Below the pieces are notes generated by a model. It was not told the origin of the DNA. It did not search any database and saw nothing but the letters and a program-made list of their open reading frames with translations. From assembly GCF_014840935.1 (NCBI RefSeq), contig NZ_CP062005.1, positions 1,922,001-1,986,000 on the forward strand: DNA of 64,000 nt, written 5' to 3'. The stretch is from Halomonas sp. YLGW01. GTDB taxonomy: Bacteria > Pseudomonadota > Gammaproteobacteria > Pseudomonadales > Halomonadaceae. The first letter of the stretch is position 1; each line of letters begins with the position of its first letter. Below are positions 43,937 to 51,912 of this stretch, piece by piece. A program made the position numbers and the translations under genes.

Positions 43937-45751
43937 ATGACTTTTGACGCCAAGCAGTTCCTGAAGACCATCAGCCAGTCCCCCGGCGTCTATCGCATGT
44001 TCGACGCCAAGGGCGACACCCTCTATATCGGCAAGGCCAAACGGCTAAACGCCCGCTTGGCCAGCTACTTTCGCGGCACGCTCAACACCAAGACTCAGGC
44101 GCTGGTCGCCCGCATCGCCGACATTCAGGTCACCGTCACCCACAGCGAGACCGAAGCCCTGCTGCTCGAGCAGACGCTGATCAAGGAGCTGCGACCGCCT
44201 TATAATATCCTGCTGCGGGACGACAAGTCCTACCCCTTCGTGTTCGTCAGTGATCGCCATCCCTATCCGGCGCTAGAATACAAGCGCGCCCGCAGCCGCC
44301 GCGATGATGGCCGCTACCTGGGCCCCTACCCGAGCAGCGGTGCGGTCCGCGAGACGCTGTCGCTGATGCAGAAGATCTTTCGCATCCGCAACTGCGAAGA
44401 CAGCGTCTTCTCCCACCGCACGCGGCCCTGCCTGCAGTACCAGATCCAGCGTTGCAGCGCGCCCTGCGTCGACTACATCAGCGAGGCTGATTATCGGCGC
44501 GATCTCGAACATGCGGTGATGTGCCTGCAGGGCAAGAGCGAGCAGGTCAGCGAACAGCTGACCGAGCAGATGGAGGCCGCCAGCCACGCGCTCGCTTTCG
44601 AGGAGGCCGCCCGGCTACGCGACCAGATCCAGCAGCTGCGCCGCCTGCAACGCCAGCAGTATGTCGACACCGACGGTGGCGACGCCGACATCTTCGCCCT
44701 GGCCCAGCGTCCCGGCGCTCTGTGCGTCTCGGTGCTGACCGTTCGCGAGGGCCGCATGCTGGGCGCCCGGCACCACACGCCAGACAACGGACTCGACCTG
44801 GGCCCCGAGGCGTTGCTGACCGACTTCATCAGCCAGTACTACCTGGGTCAGGTACATGACCCGGTCGCCGAGATCATCACGTCCCATCCGCTGGCGGATA
44901 CGGAACTGCTGCAGGGCGTACTGGCCGAACAGGCCGGACGCCAGGTTCGCCTGACTCACCGCGTGCGCGGACATCGCGCTCAGTGGCAACAGCTGGCCCA
45001 GACCAACGCCGAGCAGCATCTGGCCACCCAGCTCGCCAATCAGACCCAGCTGACCAAGCGTTTCGAAGCGCTGCGCGATGCCCTCGGGCTCGCCGAGATC
45101 CCCCAGCGCCTGGAGTGTTTCGACATCAGCCACAGCCAGGGCGAGGCCACGGTGGCCTCCTGTGTGGTCTTCGATCATAACGGCCCGGTGAAATCCGACT
45201 ATCGTCGCTTCAATATCGAGGGCGTGGCCGCCGGTGACGACTACGCTGCGATGCAGCAGGCGCTGACCCGACGCTTCAAGCGGCTCGCCGACGGCGAGGG
45301 CAAGCGACCGGACCTGCTGTTCGTCGATGGCGGCAAGGGACAGTTGAACATGGCCCGCGACGTCTTCAGTGAACTGGGGGTGACTGGAGTGGGCCTAATC
45401 GGCGTAGCCAAGGGCACGACCCGCAAGCCCGGCCTCGAGACCCTGTTCGTCGAGACCATCGATCACAGTCTGAGCCTGGAAGGCAGCTCCCCTGCCTTGC
45501 ACCTGGTCCAGCACATCCGCGATGAATCTCACCGCTTCGCCATCGCCGGCCACCGTGCGCGTCGCGACAAGGTGAGACGCACCTCGACCCTGCAGGAGAT
45601 TCCCGGCGTCGGCCCCAAGCGGCGCCGGGAATTGCTGCGCTTCTTCGGAGGCCTTCAGGGCGTCACCCAGGCCAGCCGCGAGGAATTGGCTCGCGTTCCC
45701 GGAATCAGCGCCAGCATGGCCAGAACGATTCATCAGGCCCTCCATGGATGA
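43937..45751 (+). CDS. uvrC: UvrABC excinuclease subunit C
   Basis: 604 residues, near the 610 of E. coli. GIY-YIG nuclease domain at 10-90 (SPGVYRMFDAKGDTLYIGKA), a Cys-containing region (RNCEDSVFSHRTRPCLQYQI, ending QRCSAPCVDYI), UVR motif near 200-240 (ALAFEEAARLRDQIQQLRRL), RNase H-like nuclease domain (LECFDISHSQGEATVASCVV with the first Asp) and a C-terminal helix-hairpin-helix pair (TLQEIPGVGPKRRRELLRFF, LARVPGISASMARTIHQAL). Makes both incisions in nucleotide-excision repair. 60 bases after gacA. Confidence 0.97.
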   Translation: MTFDAKQFLKTISQSPGVYRMFDAKGDTLYIGKAKRLNARLASYFRGTLNTKTQALVARIADIQVTVTHSETEALLLEQTLIKELRPPYNILLRDDKSYPFVFVSDRHPYPALEYKRARSRRDDGRYLGPYPSSGAVRETLSLMQKIFRIRNCEDSVFSHRTRPCLQYQIQRCSAPCVDYISEADYRRDLEHAVMCLQGKSEQVSEQLTEQMEAASHALAFEEAARLRDQIQQLRRLQRQQYVDTDGGDADIFALAQRPGALCVSVLTVREGRMLGARHHTPDNGLDLGPEALLTDFISQYYLGQVHDPVAEIITSHPLADTELLQGVLAEQAGRQVRLTHRVRGHRAQWQQLAQTNAEQHLATQLANQTQLTKRFEALRDALGLAEIPQRLECFDISHSQGEATVASCVVFDHNGPVKSDYRRFNIEGVAAGDDYAAMQQALTRRFKRLADGEGKRPDLLFVDGGKGQLNMARDVFSELGVTGVGLIGVAKGTTRKPGLETLFVETIDHSLSLEGSSPALHLVQHIRDESHRFAIAGHRARRDKVRRTSTLQEIPGVGPKRRRELLRFFGGLQGVTQASREELARVPGISASMARTIHQALHG

Positions 45752-45813
45752 TCGTGCGGCGGGCATATAGAATGGAGGCCCTCTGACTTCAGGCAAGGAC
45801 AAGCGGCGCTTCG

Positions 45814-46362
45814 ATGAACATCCCCAATATTCTCACCCTCGCCAGAATCGCCTTCATACCGCTACTGGTGGTCATCTTCTACCTGCCTTATGGCTGGAGC
45901 ATGCTGCTGGCGGCAGCGCTGTTTGGCCTGGCGGCCATCACCGACTGGCTGGATGGCTACCTGGCCAGACGCTGGAACCAGAGTACGCCCTTCGGCGCCT
46001 TTCTAGATCCGGTGGCCGACAAGCTGATGGTCGCGGTCGCCCTGGCCTTGCTGATCGAACGCTATGAAGCGGCTTGGCTGACCCTGCCGGCGCTGGTGAT
46101 CATCGGTCGTGAAATCGTCATCTCCGCACTGCGCGAATGGATGGCCGAGATGGGCAAGCGAGGCACCGTGGCGGTATCGTCGATCGGCAAGGTGAAGACC
46201 ACCCTGCAGATGGTCGCCCTGCTGCTACTGCTCGGTTTCACCCCGGGCAGCCTGATCGCTCAACTAGGCGTCGTGACCCTGTACCTGGCGGCCGCCCTGA
46301 CGCTGTGGTCGATGCAGCAATACCTGCGCGCGGCCTGGCCGCATCTTTCACGCTCGATGTGA
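45814..46362 (+). CDS. pgsA: CDP-diacylglycerol-glycerol-3-phosphate 3-phosphatidyltransferase
   Basis: 182 residues, inner-membrane enzyme of phosphatidylglycerol synthesis. The CDP-alcohol phosphotransferase motif D-G-x2-A-R-x8-G-x3-D-x3-D is intact in [20 protein letters not shown] followed by [27 protein letters not shown] is the normal N-terminus, and there are about four to five helices. Follows uvrC by 62 bases and is followed by the tRNA cluster, the usual order. Confidence 0.97.
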   Translation: MNIPNILTLARIAFIPLLVVIFYLPYGWSMLLAAALFGLAAITDWLDGYLARRWNQSTPFGAFLDPVADKLMVAVALALLIERYEAAWLTLPALVIIGREIVISALREWMAEMGKRGTVAVSSIGKVKTTLQMVALLLLLGFTPGSLIAQLGVVTLYLAAALTLWSMQQYLRAAWPHLSRSM

Positions 46363-46394
46363 TCCCTGCTCGAAGACGAAATGCACATAAGCAG

Positions 46395-46422
46395 TTGACA
46401 CTTACGCGTTTATGCGTATAAT
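46395..46422 (+). promoter_or_regulatory. Strong sigma70 promoter of the tRNA-Gly-Cys-Leu operon
   Basis: Consensus TTGACA at 46395-46400 and consensus TATAAT at 46417-46422, separated by 16 bases. The start point would be about 10 bases before tRNA-Gly. Both boxes are perfect, fitting stable-RNA expression. Confidence 0.9.
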
Positions 46423-46437
46423 TCGTCCTCGAGTCAG

Positions 46438-46512
46438 GCGGGAATAGCTCAGTGGTAGAGCATCGCCTTGCCAAGGCGAGGGTCGCGAGTTCGAATCTCG
46501 TTTCCCGCTCCA
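46438..46512 (+). tRNA. tRNA-Gly (GCC anticodon)
   Basis: 75 nt from GCGGGAATAGCTCAG to TTCCCGCTCCA with encoded CCA. Anticodon stem-loop CGCCT-TGCCAAG-GCG gives GCC. Acceptor GCGGGAA pairs with TTCCCGC; T-loop GTTCGAATC. First of three tRNAs behind a consensus promoter. Confidence 0.97.
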
Positions 46513-46540
46513 TCATCGCGATGGTTGACTGACTCAGTGA

Positions 46541-46614
46541 GGCTGGATGGCAGAGTGGTTATGCAGCGGACTGCAACTCCGTGTACGCCGGTTCGATTCC
46601 GACTCCAGCCTCCA
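46541..46614 (+). tRNA. tRNA-Cys (GCA anticodon)
   Basis: 74 nt from GGCTGGATGGCAGAG to TCCAGCCTCCA. Anticodon loop in GGACTGCAACTCC gives GCA. Acceptor GGCTGGA pairs with TCCAGCC; T-loop GTTCGATTC. 28 bases after tRNA-Gly. Confidence 0.97.
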
Positions 46615-46643
46615 TTTCTATTGCTTGCCCGCTCGAACCTCCC

Positions 46644-46730
46644 GCCCGGATGGCGAAATTGGTAGACGCAAGAGACTTAAAATCTCTCGGTGGTAACACC
46701 GTGCCGGTTCGAGCCCGGCTCCGGGCACCA
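46644..46730 (+). tRNA. tRNA-Leu (TAA anticodon)
   Basis: 87 nt with a long class II variable arm (CGGTGGTAACACCG region). Begins GCCCGGATGGCGAAATTGG and ends TCCGGGCACCA. Anticodon loop in GAGACTTAAAATCTC gives TAA. Third tRNA of the operon; a terminator follows. Confidence 0.97.
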
Positions 46731-46773
46731 AGCCAATCAGTGACTTCCCTTTATATCCAATTGATATCCGCCA

Positions 46774-46800
46774 CGTGATCTCATTCCGATCGCGGTTTTT
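46774..46800 (+). terminator. Terminator of the tRNA operon
   Basis: CGTGATC and GATCGCG pair (one G-T) around a 7-base loop, followed by G and five T residues. 44 bases after tRNA-Leu. Confidence 0.75.
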
Positions 46801-47006
46801 CTGTGTCTATCCCGCCTGTCTATCCCACCAATCACGCCAGCCGCGAATCGACCCGATCCACACAGCACGACGTCACGACACAGGGACCTGGATCACCGAT
46901 GTGCACAGGAGCGCAACGCGTGAGGGCTGAGGTGGGATAAGGGGAGGAAAGAGGCATGCTGCCGCCACTCACGACACTTCGCCGGCGGCGATGATCTCGT
47001 CTAGAT

Positions 47007-47201
47007 CTAGCTCTTGAGAAACTGCTGACTGGTAGCGCGTTCGCACTGTAGGCAAACCAGTTGATATCGGTTATCGGGCAGGTCCTGCATGCGGAACTCA
47101 CGCCAATCTTCCCTGCCGAGGGAGCGCACCTCTGTCACCCCGCAGGGACACATCATTACCCAGCCGCCGGCTGGCGTAGGCATCATCGTGATCTCTTCCA
47201 T
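47007..47201 (-). CDS. Small putative zinc-ribbon protein
   Basis: 64 residues from the ATG at 47201, with a G-rich ribosome-binding site upstream; a longer frame to 47390 is unconvincing. It carries two cysteine pairs, CPC in WVMMCPCGVTE and CLQC in YQLVCLQCERAT, spaced about 30 residues apart, compatible with a small zinc-binding fold. Very short hydrophobic content, so cytoplasmic. No family recognised. Its downstream gap to tRNA-Leu has no other gene. Confidence 0.6.
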   Translation of the reverse strand: MEEITMMPTPAGGWVMMCPCGVTEVRSLGREDWREFRMQDLPDNRYQLVCLQCERATSQQFLKS

Positions 47202-47521
47202 GGCAGAACCCCCCTTTGCGAGCAGGGTAAAACTCTTAGCAATGGAAAGCTGTAAGCGATCACCGCCACCGCCCGTGCGCCCTAGCCGCGAACCCAAAGC
47301 GGGAAACAGCCGACTGCAGTCGTTCCCTCCTCGATCCGCCGCCCCGCCGTCGACCCACGGCTGCCATGGCCACTCGATACTGCCTGCCATCGCGATAGGG
47401 CGCGTGATACCCTAGGGCGCTGAAAACAGGCGCCCATGCCGTCGCTGCCGTCAAGCGGCCCGACCGCCTCGCGCCACTCTCGCCTCGCATACGCACCGGC
47501 CACGCCAGCAAGTAGACCGAC
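47202..47521. other. Intergenic region without recognisable gene
   Basis: 320 bases between the small zinc-ribbon gene and the FUSC gene, which are divergent, so promoters for both must lie here. I see no convincing promoter boxes, hairpin terminator or conserved RNA. Overlapping open frames on both strands lack ribosome-binding sites and similarity. Confidence 0.5.
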
Positions 47522-48664
47522 ATGCCCCTTCCCCGCCTTCGCGACCCCTATATCAACTACCGTTATCGCCACTTGCTGCACGTAATGCGGGTCACCCTGG
47601 CGCTGGCGATCACCTTCGCCCTCATTCATGCCTTCAGCGTCCCTCATGCCAGCTGGGCGCTGGTCAGCACCGTCATGGTGATGGGCAACCTGCCACACAT
47701 CGGCGGCGTGCTGGACAAGGGCCGCCAGCGCCTGATCGGCACCCTGCTCGGCGCCGGATGGGGCATCCTCATCACTCTGGTGCCCGATCCGCCGCCTTTG
47801 GTGGTGCCGGTCTGGTCCTTGGCCGGCATCGCCGCCGCCACCTATGTCACCTTCAAGGGCCGCTATGGTTACAGTGGACTGATGTTCGCCATCAGCCTGT
47901 TGCTGGTGGTCGGTGACGGCCAGCAGGAACTGGGCACGGCGTTATGGCGTTCCTTCAACGTGCTGGTCGGCACGGTCATCGGCATTCTGGTCACCGCCTT
48001 CGCCATGCCACAGAAGGCCACCGACGTGGAGCGCTTCCTGCTGGCCGAGACCCTCGACAAGCTGGCCCGCCTATATCATGCCCATACCCGTTCCACGACC
48101 TCGTCGGATCTCGACACTCAACCGCTGCTGAAATCCGCGAGCAGCCTGCTGATCAAGCAGCGCGGCCTGGTGGACGCCATTCACCGCGAGCGCCGCCTGC
48201 AACGGGACGAGCTCGACACCATCATCTCCCTTGAGCGGCGCATGCTGTCGACCATCGAACTGCTGCTCGAGACCCACTGGACGACCCGGGACGGCCACGA
48301 CCGCATCGCCGCCATGGCGGGCCTGCGCGATCAGCAACATGGCCTGGCCCGAGACCTGGGGACCCTGGCCTTCCAGGTACGCACCGGCCAGCCCATCGAC
48401 ATCGCACTGACCCCTTTTGACCTGGCCCGCTACTCAACCGATGCCCGGCAGGCCACCGCCGCTGATGGCCGCGCCCTGTTCAGCCCGGCCGGCTATCTAT
48501 GGCTCAATCGCGAACTGGCCCGCCTCACCCAGGAACTCGTCGACACCCTCAGCGAGCTGCGGCGCCTACCCAGCCAGCGCCTGCGCAAGCGTGCCGAGTA
48601 CCATGTGTTGACGACGCACACGCCCTTTCCCGACGATCGCAACCCCCAAGGACCCGGCTCATGA
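47522..48664 (+). CDS. FUSC-family inner-membrane protein (aromatic-acid-exporter-like)
   Basis: 380 residues. Six hydrophobic helices lie in the first ~170 residues (VTLALAITFALIHAF, ASWALVSTVMVMGN, LIGTLLGAGWGILITL, YSGLMFAISLLLVVGD, VLVGTVIGILVTAF), followed by a cytoplasmic helical domain of about 200 residues. The block VLDKGRQRLIGTLLGAGWG is typical of the FUSC/YccS/AaeB superfamily, half-size here. Members export aromatic acids or related compounds or have unknown roles. The stop overlaps nadB by 4 bases. Confidence 0.82.
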   Translation: MPLPRLRDPYINYRYRHLLHVMRVTLALAITFALIHAFSVPHASWALVSTVMVMGNLPHIGGVLDKGRQRLIGTLLGAGWGILITLVPDPPPLVVPVWSLAGIAAATYVTFKGRYGYSGLMFAISLLLVVGDGQQELGTALWRSFNVLVGTVIGILVTAFAMPQKATDVERFLLAETLDKLARLYHAHTRSTTSSDLDTQPLLKSASSLLIKQRGLVDAIHRERRLQRDELDTIISLERRMLSTIELLLETHWTTRDGHDRIAAMAGLRDQQHGLARDLGTLAFQVRTGQPIDIALTPFDLARYSTDARQATAADGRALFSPAGYLWLNRELARLTQELVDTLSELRRLPSQRLRKRAEYHVLTTHTPFPDDRNPQGPGS

Positions 48665-50253
48665 TGCGCGACTCGCACTCGCAGGATGTTCTGATTCTCG
48701 GCGGCGGCGCGGCCGGCCTGGCCCTGGCACTGGAGCTTGCCGACAGACGCCCAGTCACCCTGCTGCGCCCGGCAAGCGATGACCACGGCGCCAGCCGCTG
48801 GGCGCAGGGCGGCATCGCCGCCGTCCTCTCCCCCCAGGACAACGTCGCCGACCACGTGCAGGACACCCTGATCGCAGGCGATGGGCTCTGCGACGAGACC
48901 GCGGTGCGCTTCACCGTCGAACAGGGCCGCAGCGCCATCGAATGGCTGCTGTCGCTGGGCGTGCCCTTCACGCCGGACGCCCGAGAGGATGCCGTCTACC
49001 CCTATCACCTGACACGAGAAGGCGGACATGGCGCTCGGCGCATCATCCACGCCGCCGATGCCACCGGTCAGGCGCTGATCGACACCCTGCTCGCGCATGC
49101 GCGTCGCCACCCCGCCATCACGCTGCGTGACGACCTGAGCGCCATCGGGCTGCTGCGCGACGCCAGCGGTGCCTGCGCCGGCGCCCGCTGCCTCGATGGG
49201 CAGGGCATCCCATGTGACATCACCGCCGCCGAGACGGTACTCGCGACCGGCGGCGCCAGCGGCCTCTGGCGCCACACCACCAGTCCACTTCCGGCCTGCG
49301 GCGAGGGCATGCTGATGGCTGCCGAGCTCGGGGCGGAGCTGATGAACCTCGAGTTCCAGCAATTCCACCCCACCTGCCTCTACGACCCGACCGGCACGCC
49401 CTTCCTGATCAGCGAGGCGGTGCGGGGGGAAGGTGGCATTCTCACCACTCTCGACGGCACCCGCTTCATGCCCGATATCGACCCGCGAGCCGAGCTGGCC
49501 CCGCGGGATATCGTGGCGCGTGCCATCGATGCCGAGATGCAGGCGAGCGGTGCCAGCCATGTGCTGCTGGACATCAGCCATCTGCCGGCGGACACCGTGC
49601 AGGCGCATTTCCCGACCATCCATGCCCACTGCCTGCGCCGGGGCATCGATATCACCCGAGAGCCGATCCCGGTCGTCCCGGCCGCTCACTACAGCTGCGG
49701 CGGCGTGGCCACCGACTTCAATGGTCGCACCAGCGTGGCGGGCCTGTTCGCCATCGGCGAGGTGGCCTGCACCGGCCTGCATGGCGCCAACCGCATGGCC
49801 AGCAATTCACTGCTCGAATGCCTGGTGTTCGCGCGGGCCGCCGCCGAGGCGCTAAGGCAGCCATCCCCGCCCCGGCACCCGCTACCCTCCCCTCTTCCCG
49901 AGGCGCGCCCGTCGATTGCCTCGGCAAGCGTGGAGGCGATGATGCGACGGCTGCGTGACGTCATGACGCGCCGGGTCGGGATCGTGCGCGACGATGCGGA
50001 CCTCATGCGGGCCGCACAGGATATCGCCACGCTCATCGAGGAAAGCCAGACACTCCGGCAAGCTCACGCACCCGATCGAGGCCTCGCCAACCTCTGGCAT
50101 GCGGTGCGGCTGGCCGGCATGACCGTCAAGGCCGCCCAGGCCCGCCAGGAATCCCGCGGCCTGCATTTCAATCGCGACCACCTGTATCACGGCCCTGACC
50201 CGGCGCAGCCATCAAGGGTAAATCTACCACCCCACTGGCTCGACCAGGCATAA
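48661..50253 (+). CDS. nadB: L-aspartate oxidase
   Basis: 530 residues from the ATG at 48661. FAD enzyme that oxidises aspartate to iminoaspartate, first step of NAD synthesis. N-terminal dinucleotide-binding motif VLILGGGAAGLALALELA, substrate/FAD loop ASRWAQGGIAAVLSPQD, HTREGGH-type HLTREGGHGARRIIHA, LEFQQFHPTCLY, and PAAHYSCGGVATDFNGRTSV, then GLHGANRMASNSLLECLVFA near the flavin; helical C-terminal domain. ATGA overlap with the FUSC gene. The flavinylation factor SdhE and YgfX are encoded next door on the other strand, a common neighbourhood. Confidence 0.97.
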   Translation: MMRDSHSQDVLILGGGAAGLALALELADRRPVTLLRPASDDHGASRWAQGGIAAVLSPQDNVADHVQDTLIAGDGLCDETAVRFTVEQGRSAIEWLLSLGVPFTPDAREDAVYPYHLTREGGHGARRIIHAADATGQALIDTLLAHARRHPAITLRDDLSAIGLLRDASGACAGARCLDGQGIPCDITAAETVLATGGASGLWRHTTSPLPACGEGMLMAAELGAELMNLEFQQFHPTCLYDPTGTPFLISEAVRGEGGILTTLDGTRFMPDIDPRAELAPRDIVARAIDAEMQASGASHVLLDISHLPADTVQAHFPTIHAHCLRRGIDITREPIPVVPAAHYSCGGVATDFNGRTSVAGLFAIGEVACTGLHGANRMASNSLLECLVFARAAAEALRQPSPPRHPLPSPLPEARPSIASASVEAMMRRLRDVMTRRVGIVRDDADLMRAAQDIATLIEESQTLRQAHAPDRGLANLWHAVRLAGMTVKAAQARQESRGLHFNRDHLYHGPDPAQPSRVNLPPHWLDQA

Positions 50254-50374
50254 ACAAGAAGGACTGCACCGTCGCAGCCGGGCTCATGCCAGGCGCTCGC
50301 AACAGGCTCAACAAGGTCGCGGATCGCCCCGACCGTGGCGCCTGTCGGCTGGCATGCCCCGCGGCCAATGGCCA

Positions 50375-50785
50375 TCAGGCATCCGCCAGCCCTGCCAACA
50401 GCAATCGGCGCAATACGCGACCGTGCGTTCGGGTCAGGCTGTCCGGCCACAGCCAGTGCGACTCACCGTCCAGAGTGAGCCCCACCAGCCAGGGCCCGAG
50501 ATAGCGACAGCTCAACGTCCGCCTTGCCCATTCCGGCTTGTCGGCCGTTCGTGCCTGCCACTCACCGCCGGCCTCGCCCTGATCCACGAAGCGCAGCTGC
50601 CAGACGCCACGTCGCTGGCGCCACTGGTGCCAGCACGCCACCCCCAGACACAAGAACGCCGTGGCCAATAGCCACGGCGATGCGTAGAGAAGGGTGATCA
50701 GCAGGGCGCCAAGGGCCAAGCCGATGTGCAGCCCGGCACTCAGCCTAGAGGGTACGATACTGATCGTTACCGGTGGTTTCGGCAT
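50375..50785 (-). CDS. ygfX: YgfX/CptA-like membrane protein
   Basis: 136 residues. Two hydrophobic segments at about 18-36 and 38-50 (LSAGLHIGLALGALLITLLY, PWLLATAFLCLGVACWHQW), then a soluble part with Trp-rich strands (QRRGVWQLRFVDQG, ESHWLWPDSLTRTHGRVLRR). Position immediately after sdhE, overlapping it by about 40 bases, identifies it as YgfX. In E. coli the protein has been called CptA, the toxin of a proposed pair with SdhE (CptB), though later work linked it to flavin/prodigiosin-related functions. Role here uncertain. Confidence 0.82.
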   Translation of the reverse strand: MPKPPVTISIVPSRLSAGLHIGLALGALLITLLYASPWLLATAFLCLGVACWHQWRQRRGVWQLRFVDQGEAGGEWQARTADKPEWARRTLSCRYLGPWLVGLTLDGESHWLWPDSLTRTHGRVLRRLLLAGLADA

Positions 50786-51038
50786 AATCCACGATCATCT
50801 GCACCAGGCGACGACGCTGAGGCTCCTGCGGCCACTCGCGGCGCATCAGCCAGGCAAACAGGTCCTGATCCTCCTCGGCAATCAACTCGCGATAGGTCTG
50901 CTTGTCGGTCTCATCCAGCGCATCGAAGCGATGCTCCAGGAAGGGAATCAACAGCAGGTCGAGCTCCCACATGCCACGTCGGGAATGCCAGTAGAGCCGC
51001 TTGCGATCGATCTCATCGACGGTTTGCTGTTCGTTCAA
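50745..51038 (-). CDS. sdhE: FAD assembly factor SdhE (CptB)
   Basis: 97 residues if the TTG at 51038 is the start; an in-frame ATG at 51125 would add 29 residues without similarity. The RGxxE motif in WHSRRGMWELDLLLIPFLEH is the family's defining sequence and contacts the flavoprotein. SdhE promotes covalent FAD attachment to succinate dehydrogenase SdhA. Further conserved blocks: FDALDETDKQTYRELIAEED and QDLFAWLM. Overlaps ygfX by 41 bases, as in E. coli where the two also overlap. Start codon not certain. Confidence 0.88.
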   Translation of the reverse strand: MNEQQTVDEIDRKRLYWHSRRGMWELDLLLIPFLEHRFDALDETDKQTYRELIAEEDQDLFAWLMRREWPQEPQRRRLVQMIVDYAETTGNDQYRTL

Positions 51039-51241
51039 GGTGGCCTCGAAACTCTGTTGGAATGTGGCTTCATTATACGCCCGGTGCCGCTGGGCGCCAT
51101 GGGGGCCTGCTTCTCGCCCGGCCACTCGACCGAAGACTCATGCTAGTTCGTTGTTTTATCACGATTTGCACAGTATGCTGAAATCAAACAACAGCGCCGA
51201 GTTGCTGCCCGACTGCTGGCAGCCCTGCACGGAGTAAGTCG

Positions 51242-51538
51242 ATGACCAAATCCGAGTTGATCGAACAGATTGCCATGCGACAGCCCGAGCTGTCGGTCAA
51301 GGATGTGGAAGCGGCCGTCCGCATCATCCTCGACGACGTCACCGACGCCCTGGCAGACGGCGGCCGCGTGGAAATCCGCGGCTTCGGCAGCTTCTCGTTG
51401 CACTATCGCGAACCCCGCATCGGACGCAACCCCAAGACAGGCGATCCGGTCGAGCTGGAGGGCAAGTTCGTGCCCCACTTCAAGCCCGGCAAGGAACTTC
51501 GCGAACAGGTCAATGCCAGCCGAGCGCTGGGCTACTAA
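51242..51538 (+). CDS. ihfB: Integration host factor subunit beta
   Basis: 98 residues. Bends DNA as a heterodimer with Ihf[21 protein letters not shown] and the DNA-intercalating arm [20 protein letters not shown], with the conserved Pro in [10 protein letters not shown], plus [15 protein letters not shown], are diagnostic of the beta subunit. In many gammaproteobacteria rpsA lies directly upstream; here the neighbour is sdhE on the opposite strand, so ihfB must have its own promoter in 51039-51241 (a loose TTGTTT ... TATGCT pair near 51154-51178 is a weak candidate). Confidence 0.97.
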   Translation: MTKSELIEQIAMRQPELSVKDVEAAVRIILDDVTDALADGGRVEIRGFGSFSLHYREPRIGRNPKTGDPVELEGKFVPHFKPGKELREQVNASRALGY

Positions 51539-51606
51539 GCGCTGTGCTACTAAGATAGCAGCCTGCTTCCCCGCCCTTTCTCGGCTTCACACAAAGGACT
51601 TTCCCC

Positions 51607-51912
51607 ATGCGTTGGCTCAAAGGCGTTTTCCTGGCAATCATCCTGCTGCTGGTACTGCTGGTCGGCATCCTGTTTGCCGTCAACAATCAGCAGGCCGTGC
51701 CACTCAACCTGATCTGGACCGAGCTTCCACCCGCCTCGCTCTCCCTGTGGCTGCTGGGATCGCTGGCCGTTGGCGTCCTGCTGGGCATGTTGGCCATGAC
51801 CGGCGTCTATCTGCGGCTGCGCACGCTGCTGACCCGCGCCCAGCGCCATAATCAGCAACAGCGCAAGGAACTCGACCGGCTGCGTATCCAGGAGCTCAAG
51901 GAAGTCGCCTAA
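51607..51912 (+). CDS. lapA: Lipopolysaccharide assembly protein A (DUF1049)
   Basis: 101 residues. Two hydrophobic helices (LAIILLLVLLVGILFAVN and SLWLLGSLAVGVLLGMLAMT) with a short periplasmic loop (NNQQAVPLNLIWTELPPA), then a basic coiled C-terminus (RAQRHNQQQRKELDRLR). Typical LapA/YciS. With LapB it controls LpxC turnover and so lipopolysaccharide synthesis in E. coli. It ends at the base before lapB begins. Confidence 0.93.
   Translation: MRWLKGVFLAIILLLVLLVGILFAVNNQQAVPLNLIWTELPPASLSLWLLGSLAVGVLLGMLAMTGVYLRLRTLLTRAQRHNQQQRKELDRLRIQELKEVA

Noticed and set aside
46801..47006. Several GGA motifs after the tRNA operon, considered as a second Csr RNA
   Set aside because: The motifs are not in clear hairpin loops, and no terminator or GacA-like box was seen.
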